64,000 nucleotides of DNA, from the NCBI GenBank assembly GCA_036936605.1, contig JAUPFV010000004.1, positions 90,918,334 to 90,982,333 on the forward strand, written 5' to 3'. Position numbers and translations under genes: made by a program. Positions within the stretch are counted from its first letter, which is position 1. Every line of letters starts with the position of its first letter. The DNA comes from Limnanthes douglasii subsp. nivea. Its lineage: Eukaryota > Streptophyta > Magnoliopsida > Brassicales > Limnanthaceae. The notes below the pieces were generated by a model, which saw only the letters and a program-made list of their open reading frames with translations, was not told the DNA's origin and ran no database searches. This document shows positions 31,641-43,544 of the stretch, piece after piece.

Positions 31641-33300
31641 CGGATCCAAATTTTGATGAATTTTTTTAGCCAATGAATTTGTTCGGAAACATCAAACTCT
31701 TTAAGTTTAATATTTAGATTTGCGAAATTAAATTTCACCTCTTCTTCACCGGTAAGGTTAACTCGAGGAACGACGTCTAGTCTCTTCCAATGCTCGTCTA
31801 TAATCTGAGTATGTACATTACCGTCCGCTCTTCATATTGTCTCAAGTTTGAATGTACACGGTAAACCATGGATCGTACGATCGGTGCAAATGTACGAAGA
31901 TTTATAACCGCCGATTTTATCAACAAAGTTATCGTATACTATTGCCAATGCAATAAGTGATATGTACCCCCGTAAAATATTTTAACGGTTAAAAATCTTG
32001 AAATTCGTGAATTAGACGACACTTGCTAAGCTCCATCGATTCTTTAATGGTCGAATGTTGCATCGCTAACAAACCATGTACTTTATCTCAAAACCCATCG
32101 AAATACAATCGGCTTGAACCAATATATTTTTTTCAACGTAGCATGCGAGCTTTCTGCCTTATTAGATGTGTGATTATTGAAATGCATGATTTTGTTAGTA
32201 TAGGCGTGAACGAACCTCTTTTTATAAAGCGTAATCCACGAGTTGTTGACATAATCGACCGCTTTATCTTGCTCTTTGAACACCGACTGTATCTTAGCCA
32301 ACCTCTCGTTCATCACGTTAACGGTAGTGGATGAAACAATGTCGTTCCAAGCCGCCAAAAAATTGTTAAACACCTTATCGTCTTCAATTTGTTTTTTTCC
32401 CGCTAACATTCTTGTTGATATGTCACTTACATAACATGTGACTAGCGCTAGGAAATATTTTATCGATGCTATTCATCAAGGCTAGTTCACAGTCTGTAAT
32501 TATAACACAAGGAAATTCACAATCATTCTCCTCCATTACCATATTCAAGCATCTCGATGACCATTTGCAGTTGTCTCATTTTTCACTCACCATACACATG
32601 CAACCAATGCAAAACCTTTTTTTGTCGATGTTACCTCGACTATTACGAACAAAGACATCCCATAACAAATTATATGTGCTATCTATGATTAGCAAGCATT
32701 GGAAGGTCTGTAGTAAATCAATACTAAACGGGTGTGTGAAAAAACAAATTAGTTATAACGTTAGAGCCATCATTTCCCGTCTGTACCCAATACTTGTACT
32801 TGTGCAATTGCAATTTAGCTAACAAGCATTGCATTTGGGATCAACCACCATTTTTAACCATCTTCGTTCTTTGACGGTGATTGTAAACGTGGCGGATATT
32901 TGAAACATTCTCCGCATCGGCCTTCTTCAAAGCACCAAATATTTATCGCAGACATGTTCTGTTCACCGTCAAACGATTAACGAGCTTTTTTTCTTCCATT
33001 TTAACTTGGACCATTGCAAATGTCCTTGAGCATACTTAATCGGTTCGTGGTTATGCTTACCCGAAAGGACACTAAAATACCATTTATCGTCGCCTTGTAC
33101 CGGATTACCTACCAAATGAAAAAGGCAATTGATTTTTTGTTACCGGTAGCCTTATGCTTACGATCGCACTCTTTAACAGTCGATTTAAAATTATGGATCG
33201 CTCGTACCGATAATCTACTCTCGGTGTTCTCCGTTTTTTCCCAATATTCTTAAATGCTACGTTAATCTAAAAACCTAACGAATTTCCCGTACTTTTTACG
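31640..33300 (-). pseudogene. Decayed MULE transposase (copy 2)
   Basis: Reading leftward from 33250, fragments in shifting frames match the better MULE at 35710-38030: ECDRKHKATGNKKS (RKSTGTKKIDCPF), then HNHEPIKYAQGHLQ, then IDSTYNLLWDVF and GCMCMVSEKQLQ near 32700-32560, and an open stretch 32409-32083 with FNNFLAAWNDIVSSTT, VDYVNNSWITLYKKRFVHAY and TSNKAESSHATLKK (TTNRVESAHSNLKR). Mutator-type transposases cut and paste DNA using an RNase-H-fold DDE core. Many stops and frameshifts and no recognisable terminal inverted repeats make this an old relic, with orientation opposite to the MULE on its right. Confidence 0.75.
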
Positions 33301-34834
33301 CACTCAGTCATCGAGTCTAAGCTAGAGCGTAGTCCGAAACAAATGAAATTTTGCATTAAAATACCTCATGCAATATGTAAGAAGTAGAAAAGTCAATTAA
33401 ACCGACATTCCGTATTAGTTTAAGCCATTTCGTCATGGGTATGGCGAAAAACACAATCACCACGCCATCCACTAGCATAACCAACCCACTGGACGCCACA
33501 CGTGTGGTGATCATTTGTATTCTAATATTTTTACATTAATCTTGTTATTTTTATATTATTCTATTCTTTTACGTCATACATATGGATTATAAATGATTGG
33601 TTTATTTTGTATTAGAAATATGATTATTTTAATATTTTATTAAAAGAAAATTAAAAGGTGAATACATATAAATTTTTTAAAAGATAATACTATAACTTTT
33701 GAGATTACCTCATATAATATTATACAGGATGACCCAATGAATACCCGAAGTAGGAGATAGATCATTAAGTAGGTAAAGTACTCATTGAATATTCTAATTA
33801 AACGTTTAGGCTAGTTTTAGACATTGCCCGTTGCGAACCAGAACCGAAGAATTGTGGGTATCCATTAAAAACCTAACATATATATTAATTTAAAATTTTA
33901 AATTATTTAAAAATATATTTCTCCTACCCAAAATTCTTCTAGATTTGTTATATTTATTTTATGAAATGACAATATAATTAATTCAAAATATATATAAATA
34001 ATTACGAGTATAAACAAAATAACAAAATATAAATTTTTATATATTTTAATAAAAAAAATTATTATTATTTTTATATTAGTAACGTTCCTATTTGATATAT
34101 TAATTTTGGATCTATTCTATATTTAGTATTTAGTTTTCTTACAATCTAACACAGTTTTATACTTTTGATTTAACATAGTTTTATAGTTTTGATTTAAAAT
34201 ATCAAAAAATATTTGATTAAAACCGAATTAAATATTCATGCCAAACCGAACGGTTATTTGGTTGTTAAATGAGTATCAGTTTTAAAGAACAAAAAACCTA
34301 AAAATAAAAAAACCGAACCAAATCGAAAAACCGAATGTCCATATATGGATGAAAATACAATTAAAATTTGCTTTTTTTTATCTAAGAAGTATTTTTATTA
34401 ATAAAAAAAACAAAACCACAAAGTGATGGGCTTGACAAAATTGCAGCCTTTACACTAAGATGTTAAGGAGGCGCTAAAATGATTAGAAATTTGGAACAGT
34501 CCCTCCAAATTGACTAATTCGCTCTCCAAATCTCAGCTACATTTAAAGAGCTTCCGATTTTTCAAGATTTAAACCAATTGATCAAAACAAGAAGAGAATG
34601 CGAATCTCAAATAAAGAGATGATGCGTGGAAAGGATCCGAGAAGCACAAGAAGAGTTCGACAGAATGTTAGAGAAGGATCTTCGACAATGACTTTGTAGG
34701 TTTATTTTTATAATTTTTTTTTAATAATTTTCAATTTATCAAAAATATGAAAAGATGAATAATAAGGTTTTCAATTAGCAGTTTAGTCTTTCCTATTTTC
34801 AAATTTAAAATATGTATATTATTATAATGGTATA
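33300..34834. other. AT-rich stretch, nothing recognised
   Basis: No coding match and no clear terminal repeats. A palindromic CCACACGTGTGG lies near 33499. The remainder is AT-rich with homopolymer runs. Confidence 0.5.
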
Positions 34835-34837
34835 GTT

Positions 34838-34870
34838 ATATATATATCCAATTCCGGTTTAAGTATACCC
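34838..34870 (+). repeat. Left terminal inverted repeat of the MULE
   Basis: TATATATATCCAATTCCGG then TTTAAGTATACCC; the reverse complement of 42701-42732 aligns with a few mismatches and a 1-2 base offset. Confidence 0.65.
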
Positions 34871-35156
34871 AAAATCCTCTTTTGATATTAGTTTGATTTT
34901 TTTTTACCAAATTACCCAAAACAATTCAATCAATCTCGAAATTGTCATTAAGTAAAAATAACTACTAAGTGTATCCTAAATATACCTAATTCACCAATTA
35001 ACCTATTTCGATATCTATACCCAAACAAACACTCTTCTTTAGTGAATTTATCATCTAAATAATCTAGTTTTCTTAAAATCTTTAAAACCAAGTTCAAACT
35101 TCAAAATACAATCAAGAACATTCAACCTCATTTTAAAGAAAAACACTAAATCGATC

Positions 35157-38100
35157 ATGACTCACCCGGAACTAGGGATTAGCGTGGAGGAGTTGATGTC
35201 GCCGGAGAAAAAAGACGATGAAATGTCGCCGAAATAGGAGTTGAAGTCGCCGGAGAAGCAGCCACCATCACCGGAGAAGCAGCAACCGTCGCCCGAAAAG
35301 GTAGCAATTGGCCTGGTAGCCTCAGCACCATCGGTTCCGGACCGTGGAACCGATGGTGAGTAGGTCATGCACGACCGGTTCTGGGCTTAAAACCGGTCGT
35401 GCGTGACCTACGCACCACTGGTTCCATGGCCAGGAACCGATGGTGTTGAGGCCTCGGTACCACCGGTTCTGTGGCCTTGAACTGGTGGTAGACGGGGCTC
35501 AGTCCGCTCGGTTCTGAGGCCCCTTCACCACTGGTTCAAGGCCACAGAACCGGTGGTGCACCTGCTCGTGTACGGCCGGTTCTGAGGCCTAGAACCACCG
35601 GTTCTACGCCTCTTAACCTTTGGTTCGCGCATTTTCCGAAAAAATCAAGGTTTTTTTTTCCTTTTTAATTATACCTGATTGCTTATTGTGATTTTTTGTT
35701 GTGTGACAGGGGACGGATGTCGCCTATGGGACTGAGGAAGCTTTCGCTACTTACTACAATCATTTGTTCTTCACTGCCGAGTTCTATACACACGACACGT
35801 TGATTAAATGGGTTACGAAGACAGGAAAACTCCATGGTATGGTTATCAACATAAGTCGGCGCGACAAAGTAAACAGTAGAAAAAATCCTATGATGTATTT
35901 CCAGTGTGAGAGATCGGGAAAATATACTCCAAGAATAGCTGAAAAAGACCGTAAACGGAAGTCTACAGGAACGAAAAAGATTGACTGCCCATTTCAGCTT
36001 CTCGGGTTAATGGTGGAACCAGATCAATGGAAGTTAGAAGTGAAATGTGGTATTCATAACCATGAGAGGTCAAAATAGCTAGACGGTCATTCTTTTGCTG
36101 GCCATTTGAATGATGAAGAGATGAAATATGTTGAACGAGCGACCTACATTGGTACTAACCCCAGAGATATACTGAATGGTGCTAAGAAGCTAAATAAAGA
36201 TAATGTATCTTCTATGCGCACCATCTACAATGCACGACAGAAAAGTAGGGTTTTAAAGAAGGCGGGTAGGTCACAACTCCAGTTCTTGTTAGGGGAGCTT
36301 AAGTCACATAATTATTATGAATGACATAAATCTGGTGAAAACGATAGACAAGTCATTACAGATATGTTTTTCGCCCATCCAGTCAGTGTTGACCTTTTAC
36401 GGACATTTCCAACAGTTTTGATCATAGATAGTACGTATAAAGTCATACGATATGGTATGCCATTGTTTGAGATAGTGGGTGTGACGTGTACCGGATTGAC
36501 TTTCTGTGCGGCATTTGCCTTCATGTCCGGTGAGAAGTTAAACAAATTCAAATGGGTGTTAGAGTGTTTGAAGTCGTTGATTTTCGTTCACAGAATTAAA
36601 GAACCTCGTGTCATCCTGACCGACAGAGATTTAGCACTGATGAACGTCATAGAAGTGGTATTCCCAGAGACAACGCATATGTTATGCCGATGGAATATAA
36701 CACATAATGTTCATGGGCAAACAAGAAAATACTTCCCTGAGAAAATTGATCATTTGAAATTTGTTTCTGCTTGGAAAAAGATTGTGTATGCAGCATCAGA
36801 GATTGAATTCGATCACGCCCGACGAGACATGCTATTGGAGTATAAAGACTACCTTCTTGCAATTGAATACACTAAAAAATCGTGGCTCGATAAATACACG
36901 GATAAATTCGTTGTTTGGAAGACGAACAACAACTTGCATTTGGGACATTACACGACTAACCGCGTCGAGAGTGCTCATTCTAACCTAAAACGTTACTTAC
37001 GTACAAGCAAATTAAACTTTGAGTTATTTTGGGGGAGGGTTCATTCGCTAGTAGAAATCCAACATGCTGCCATCAGGTCGTCGTTCGAGAAGAGTCGTTA
37101 CATAGCGCTGCATAAGTTCGCGGACAAACTTTTTAATGAAATTCAAGGCAAGGCTTCCCACATGGCGTTAGAACTATTTTTTGACGAAGTAGAGAAGGTC
37201 GAAGATAACAAGATGATCGCTATTGAAGATGGTTCGGATGTTAAACACAATGGTGTCTGTATATGCGCTATAAAATCTACCCATGGTATACCTTGCTATT
37301 ACCAAGTCCGCAAGTGGCGTAAAAATGGAAAAGCTGCATCGATAGAAGCGTTTCACACCCACTGGACAAGGTTAGAAATAATTCCTCATTCATTCCGTAC
37401 GACCATGAAGATTCTCAAAGATGATCTGCAAAATCTAGTAATCGATGTTATGGAGACAAAATACAAAAGCCGTATAAAACACATTTACAAGAAATGGTTT
37501 GAAATTGTTTATCCTGAAACATCCTCATTGCTAGAGCCATGGGAGAAGCATAAACACCGAGGCCGCCCGCAAGTGAAAATAAAATTAGTTGTCAATACAT
37601 CATCAACTAAACGGGACGAATGCCAATATGAACACATGGATGATGCTGATAAGGCTAGTCTTAACTCAGTCATGAACTCTTTAAAACCACCAAAAGTAAA
37701 AAAGGGTAAAACAGTTGCTAGTGCAAATATGATTCGGGCAGATGTACCTAAAGTACCTCGTACTCGCAGTTCTTCAATTTCCTTGCTCGCTAGCAACATC
37801 GTACAATCATCCATTAGTGGAGTCAAAGAACTTATACACGACCCGAAAGGTTTTTTGCGTTGGTTTCCGACTCACTCCAATCCTTTTATATCGGGTATAA
37901 ATGATGTTAGGGCAGATTGTCATTGTGGATATAGAGCAGTTTCGTTTGGGTTGTACGGTCATGAAAAAGGTTGGCGAGGTGTTCGGAAGGCAATATATGA
38001 TGAACTGATGGAATACTATGACACATAAAGCAAGATATATAACAGTAAAGAGGAGTACCCGAAGGTTGCAGAAATTATAAACTACTACGACACACCAGCA

Positions 38101-38366
38101 TCCCCCAAATATTGGATGACAATGCCGGAAATGCGCATTGCGATTGCAAACAAGTTCGAATGCATTGTTCATTTTGTGTCACTCGTGGGGTCTCACAAAT
38201 GTAGTCAAACTTTTTTACCTCTGCGCGGTAAATCCCTTATTATGACCCAAAGACGTGAATTTGGGTTTGGATTCATTGATACTAATCACTTCGTCAATGT
38301 AATTCATTCGATTTATGGTTTTGTTATTACTTACAATTGTATTACTCATTGTTTGGTTCTAATTTA
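35157..38366 (+). pseudogene. MULE transposase with C-terminal OTU-like domain, near-intact
   Basis: N-terminal exon at 35157 with repeated SPEK motifs and a TAG; the main exon begins after a T-rich acceptor at 35709 (TDVAYGTEEAFATYYNH). A FAR1/WRKY-GCM1-like DNA-binding region (YFQCERSGKYTP, KKIDCPFQLLG, HNHER) precedes the MULE core (36370-37000): IIDSTYKVIRYGMPLFEIVG, ILTDRDLALMN, RWNITHN and TTNRVESAHSNLKRYL. A SWIM-like finger near 37255 reads CICAIKSTHGIPCYY, with Tyr where the last His is expected. An OTU-like cysteine-protease domain follows: RADCHCGYRAVSFGL near 37910 and NHFVNV near 38286. Stops: 35250 region, 36078, 36322-36324 and 38026-38028; otherwise one frame from 35710 to 38366. 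Confidence 0.87.
35322..35640. repeat. Palindromic short-repeat array 1
   Basis: More than ten alternating copies of ACCACCGGTTC-like and GAACCGGTGGT-like 11-13-mers (core ACCATCGGT / ACCGATGGT) spaced 10-25 bp, so neighbouring copies are inverted and can pair. It is GC-rich against AT-rich surroundings. It lies between the transposase N-terminal exon and the main exon. Confidence 0.8.
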
Positions 38367-39179
38367 AGTGTTATTAAATAGCTATCAATCAAGCCCATAT
38401 GCCATTGCGCACGCATACATCCTACATGGCAGAAGTTGAAGAGTGAAGATGCTACATATTGGGAGCTACCAATAGTTGGTCGCTGCAAAACATACACAGA
38501 GCTCAAAAGGAGAAAGTCAGTTTGTTCATTCCCAGAAGTAACTAATCTTGATGAATTTTAGTAGTCGATTTATATTTTTTGGTCGGATTTATGTTGTTTT
38601 GATTGGATTTATATCTTTTTGTTGCTTTACGTCTTTTGGTCGGGTTTATGTTGTTTAGAAATTTGTTTAGTTTATCATAACGTTTTGAACTTCAGTTGTT
38701 TGACCGTAATTCATGAAATTTTCCAACTTATAACGATGCGCAACTAATCATTTCATAACTTAATATCAAACGTTACAAATAAGCAACAATAACATCGCAA
38801 AACATGAGTATATAACTTGAGATTGAACAGACGTAGACACCTATACCTAGTGGCTACTTTCTCACGAATACGAGATTAAGGCATTTGTCTAGACGTAGAC
38901 ATTTCGTCGTACATGAAATACATCATATACAAAACTTCATCGAAAAACTCATCGGTATTATCATCCGGCCTTTTAAACTTCACGTGTTTCGCAGCCTTGA
39001 GTAGATGAGCATCATCAAACACACTCCAACCCATGAAGAAAGAATTCAGCTAGGTTTGAAGAAGAGTTTTGTGTGTTTGGTGTTGTAACTTAGACCTATT
39101 TATATATAAAAATATAAAATTACTTTGGCGGGAATTATAGAGCGCGCAAAAAAAAAGGGAAAAAATACGAGGAAAAAAT
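38367..39179. other. 3' flank of the MULE transposase
   Basis: Non-coding, AT-rich. Near 38565-38650 the phrase TTTATATTTTTTGG / TTTATGTTGTTTGG-like recurs several times. A short minus-strand CDS-like patch near 38880-39040 was not assignable. Confidence 0.4.
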
Positions 39180-39550
39180 TACAAGTACCAATTGTGCACC
39201 ATAGGTACAACATACTGTGTACCTATGGTGCACAGTGGAGTGTACCGATGATGCTAAGTCCATAGCACCATTGGTACACCACCCTGTGTACCTATGGTGC
39301 ATTAAGGTTGCACCATAGGTACACAGTGTGAGGCACCATCGGTGCGCCTCACTGTGTACCGATAGTGCCATGCACCGGTCGGTACTTGGCATGTACCATC
39401 GGTATATGCCCCTTTTACCGATGGTACAGTGCACCATGGGTACGCCTTCTATAGTACCCATGGTGCATACACGGTTGTACCATTGTTACGTAGTAGTGTG
39501 CACCATAGGTACTCCGGACTGCGTACTAATGGTGCACAATGACTTGTACT
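39180..39550. repeat. Palindromic short-repeat array 2
   Basis: At least fourteen copies of GCACCATAGGTAC / GTACCTATGGTGC (variants GTACCGATGGTGC) in alternating orientation, spaced 8-20 bp. It sits between the 3' ends of the convergent transposase and PMD genes. Apparent open frames across it come only from the repeat. Confidence 0.85.
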
Positions 39551-39855
39551 TTTTTTTAAGGTTTTCACTCATTTATCTTGTTTTAGGTTTTTTTTAGCCG
39601 TTAGAATGTTTTTTGTTAATTTTTTTAAAAACTCCATTTTTGTTATGGTTTTAAAGTTGGTTGGTTACAATGGTACGAGTTACGTATTTTGCGGATTCAA
39701 AATTGTAAATAAGCATTCAAAGAAAGTTTAACAAATCTAAAGGAAAAGATGGAAATAAAATACTATATGTCATAATACAAAATACGATAGTTTAACAAAT
39801 CCTACAAATGGATAAACAACATCAACGTGAATGAAAAAGATAGATCATAATAAAG

Positions 39856-42457
39856 CTAAAACAAGTCCAATAATGAGGACAAATAACCAAGGAGAGAAGA
39901 GCTGCATGACTTGATCTTTCCACCTAAGCGCACCCTCTTCCCCCGACCTACATGCAATGTAACAATCGACCGAACAGCCTCTAGCAATCTGCCGTCCGTG
40001 GTGCGTGGTGGTGGACTAATAGTATGCCAACCATACTCGGCCAAGTACCTCCAGTAGGTGTTCGTCGCCGACTGTCTATATGTGGAAATGATAACGGTCA
40101 ACCGATCCTCCGAAAGCAAGTGTTGACGCCAATCTAGCCATGCGCTCTCTCGCCATATGTACCTCACCAAATCTCTCTTCTTGTAACCCGGTCGCAGTAC
40201 AAGTGGGAGTTCGGGTTCATCCTGAACCCGTCCAAACTGGTGCATAACCGGATCAAGTATGTAACCCTCGACCGTGCTCATCATCCACAAATGATAAACG
40301 ATGGTGCGAATCTTCTGGACGGTGAACTGGACTCTGATATCCTCGTATGGCTAAAACATGACCTGTTGTAAAAAAGTAAAACACTTAAAATGTTTAAAAA
40401 AATATAACTTAGGAGAATACGAACAACCGATTTGGGGAGGATGTTTTGCCCAACAATCCGCTTCGGTAGCCACTTCACAATCCTATGCTTCCTCGCTACG
40501 TGGTCTGCGTTCTTAGAGGCTCTAAACGCGGGGAAATGGTCATAAATTCAGCAATCTAGCATGGTTACAAATCCATACAGGTTATGCTTTGATGCTTTCG
40601 AAGTATCACCCAAACCACGGAACAGGAATGCCACTGCACTTGTACCCCACGCTATGTCCCACAAACAAGAATTCACATTCGCCAACCCGTACAAATAGTC
40701 AATGTTGACGTTTTTCTGACTAGTATCCGCAAAAATAATGCAACCAAATAAGAACATCAGGTATGCTCGTAATACCTGGCTGATAGTCTCAACATCAGTC
40801 TGCTCGATATAGCGACCCCTGGTGAAAGTCTCCCGCAACCACTTGATCTTGAAGCCAACGCCTCTAGTGGACTGTATCTTTGCACGGACCCCATCCACTA
40901 TCAAACCTAACATACTAGCATAGTAGTTGTATGCCTCATCACGTGGAGCCTTGATTACATCCAAGGTCCGGCCAACTACAGGGAGACTTGTAATGCATCT
41001 GACATCATCGAGGATAATCGTCATTTCCCCCAACGAGAAATGGAACGTGTTGGTCTCCTGGTGCCAACGCTCAACGAATACCTCATCAAGTACTGAGTGC
41101 ATAAAGTACAGAGGTAAGTGAGCTATGAGATGACCAAAATGAGTCTGTGCCAAATATCGATGCACCTCTGGCTGAGCTTTGAGGTCCCACATACGAAGCA
41201 CATTATAATGTGCCTGTATGTCTAATGAAGTGCGACCCTGTAAATATAAAACTAAGTAAAAAATTAATAATAGTAAAACCTTAGACTAGACGTTTAATAA
41301 TTTGGTACTTACCTGTTTAATGAAGACGTGATATGTCTCGTGCTCCTTGTAGTCAGGAAACATAGGTATCTTGTTGCATTTCAAAAATGCAAACGTCTTT
41401 TGCTACTCGTCTGTGTGGATCGCATCAATATGCTCCTCATTGATGGTGTCCTGCTCAGGGTCCCTTCCACCCTCTCACTAACAAGTGGTGGATGTATATT
41501 AGTATGCGCATGGGATGGAGCACTGCGAGCGGGAGGTGGTGGATCACTAGTAATGGGAGGTGGTGATTGGTGTAAATGCGACGTCTCACGTCGTGAGGAG
41601 CCTCCACCTCTAATATGATCCACTACAATCTCTACGGTTTTTTCTTTTCTCTTTCCATGGTTGATTTGGCGCAAAGAACGATCACACCTTATCATCTCCT
41701 CCTCCTCCCTAAGACGAATAGTCTCAAGGTCCTCAGATGAATCTCGTCTGCGCTTAGCATCGCAGACCCTCTCATCTTCGACGACCCGTACTGTCTTTAG
41801 ATTCTTCCCTTGGTGCGGCGGCCGTGATCCCGGGGGATACGACCTAGAGAGAGGAAGACATCACTCCTCAACGGCATCAGACCTACAATAATACAAAAAA
41901 AAATTAAGAAATTAATAACATATGATATAATCCGCAAAATTAAAAAAACAAAACTACAATTCGAAATCGAACTTCTAATTAAATGAAATTTCTTAAAAAA
42001 TTCAATTTTTTTTTTAAAAAAATCGAAATTAATATTAAAAATTTAGTTTGTCAATTTTTTTTAAAGTTTCGGTTGTGCACCATAGGTGCACAACAGCCCG
42101 AACCGAGCGACACAGACCCCCTGTACCGAGTGGCACAACCATTGTGTACCGAGCGGCACAACCATTGTGTAACGAACGACACATCCATTGTGTACCGAGT
42201 GGCACAACCATTCGCACCGATGGTGCTGCCCTAGGTGCACCACCGGTGCGTCCAGTCGGCCATTTTCTAGCCGGCAACCGGGCTGGAAAATGGCCCATAA
42301 ACCTTAATTTCTAGCCTAAATTCTACCATAAATCCATACCTTAATCCTAAATTCATACCTTAATCTAACATAAATTCTAAATCTAACTAAATTAATTTGC
42401 AAAATTAGATTAGGGAACTTACATAGGTGGTGGTGGTGGGTTTTTGTTCTTTACCAT
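39856..42457 (-). pseudogene. Plant mobile domain (PMD) gene carried by the MULE
   Basis: Predicted exons on the minus strand: 42457-42423 (MVKNKNPPPPP), 41882-41313, 41237-about 40428 and 40362-39856, with GTAAG donors and T-rich acceptors. The PMD core is LRMWDLKAQPEVHRYLAQ, VERWHQETNTFHFSLGEMTI, RCITSLPVVGR and WLRETFTRGRYIEQ, with C-terminal YWRYLAEYGWHTISPP. PMD proteins include host MAIL1/MAIN and many transposon-borne forms. Exon 2 is rich in Arg/Glu and Pro. Damage: TGA early in exon 2, a frame change near 41450, TAG near 41405, TAG at 40550-40548 (Trp expected) and TAG early in exon 4. The function within MULEs is not established. Confidence 0.85.
42074..42257. repeat. Palindromic short-repeat array 3
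   Basis: Copies of GTACCGAGYGGCACAACCAT and GCACCATAGGTGC / GCACCGATGGTGC. It lies inside predicted intron 1 (41883-42422) of the PMD gene and uses the same ACC-N3-GGT core as arrays 1 and 2. Confidence 0.75.
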
Positions 42458-42700
42458 GATTGAGGAGGAGGAGTGGTGGCTCGCCGGAAACTTTTAGATA
42501 GATGTGAGAGTGTTTTGAGAGAAGAGAGTTTGAGAGTTTGAGAGTTTAGAGAGAAGTGAGAGAAGTGAGGTAAGTGAGAGAAAGTTTAGGCAAAAATGTG
42601 TTGGATGGAAGTTAGTAAACAAATTGACTTATATACCTATAAAAGGGTATTTTTGGAAAAAATTGGGTATACTTAGATCACCTTTGGGTATACTCAAAAT

Positions 42701-42732
42701 TTTGTATACTTAAACCAGAATTTGGTATATAT
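42701..42732 (-). repeat. Right terminal inverted repeat of the MULE
   Basis: Inverted counterpart of 34838-34870. Two further GGGTATACT motifs just inside (about 42665 and 42687) look like subterminal repeats. Confidence 0.65.
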
Positions 42733-42735
42733 AGC

Positions 42736-43544
42736 TTGACGCTTATTCTAATCTACTACGATTGTCACATAAACATGATATATATTTTAATTTTATATGT
42801 TTACTGTATATTTTAATTTATTAATTTTAAGGTTATTTTGTATACTCTACTAATCTAGCTTTTTAGATTGCTTTTACATAATATGATATATTAAATTGTT
42901 TTTAAATCAGTCACGTATCTAATATGTTAAAAATATCAATTTTAATTTCATTTTTCATTGCAGTAACCAGTTTTTTTATTTGTTCTTCTGAAGGTTTGTT
43001 ATATCAAAGACTCTGTTCCCTAACGATTTTTTCTATTTTCGATGATAAGCGTATTTGGAAACTAATGTGGAACCTGATCCATATGAGTTATCTGAGTCTG
43101 TTTGCAACAACGACAATGGTAACAGTAACGAGAAAACACTCGAGTTCGCCCAGAAACTTGCGGAGAGAGGCAGATTCTCAAGGAAAATAATTTTTCGGAA
43201 GCTGCTGATTGATTTAGTCGCAAATTTGAGATCAGGATGATTCTTCTAATGAAACTGTCCAGTTTTTTTTAGTTGCTAATTATACCCTTGTTCAATTTTA
43301 ACTTGAACTTTTAATGATGAGGTTTATATTTCTTATAGTTTAAATTCTTTTTACCCACCTGAATCTTGCTTTGGCCTCAACGGATATTATTTTGGTTTGA
43401 TTCATTTTTTACTACCAATAAGTTTCTCGATTAAGCTTATTATTTTAAAGTGTTAATGTTTTAGATTTATTGACGATTTTCAGTATTTCAGTATAGTAAC
43501 TTAGTATTTTGATTTAAACAATTCAAATTTTATCTGGTAATTCA
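42736..43544. other. AT-rich stretch, nothing firmly recognised
   Basis: A plus-strand open frame at 42924-43190 has a hydrophobic start but no family resemblance. A neighbouring frame reads EFAQKLAERGRFSRKI, also unassigned. It may be the decayed upstream part of the TOPLESS-like relic or unrelated. Confidence 0.4.

Larger units (their letters stand above)
34835..42735. mobile_element. MULE carrying an OTU-tailed transposase and a plant-mobile-domain gene
   Basis: The bounds are set by inverted ends: CCAATTCCGGTTTAAGTATAC at 34848-34868 (shown as CCAATTCCGG + TTTAAGTATAC) and, inverted, GTATACTTAAACCAGAATTTGG at about 42703-42724 (GTATACTTAAACC + AGAATTTGG). A transposase reads rightward (35157-38366) and a PMD gene reads leftward (42457-39856), so the two are convergent. 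Three arrays of short palindromic repeats lie at 35322-35640, 39180-39550 and 42074-42257. I could not find a convincing 9-bp target duplication, so the outer ends are accurate to about 10 bp. Confidence 0.75.

Noticed and set aside
34826..34834. AATGGTATA as a 9-bp target duplication of the MULE
   Set aside because: The bases after the right end (TTGACGCTT) do not match, so no duplication is claimed.
39328..39597. Open frame through the second palindromic array
   Set aside because: The codons simply follow the short repeat unit in both strands. There is no domain and no start context.
42924..43190. 88-codon frame with a signal-peptide-like start
   Set aside because: Hydrophobicity comes from T-rich DNA, and a different frame gives an equally arbitrary peptide. 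No homology is recognised.
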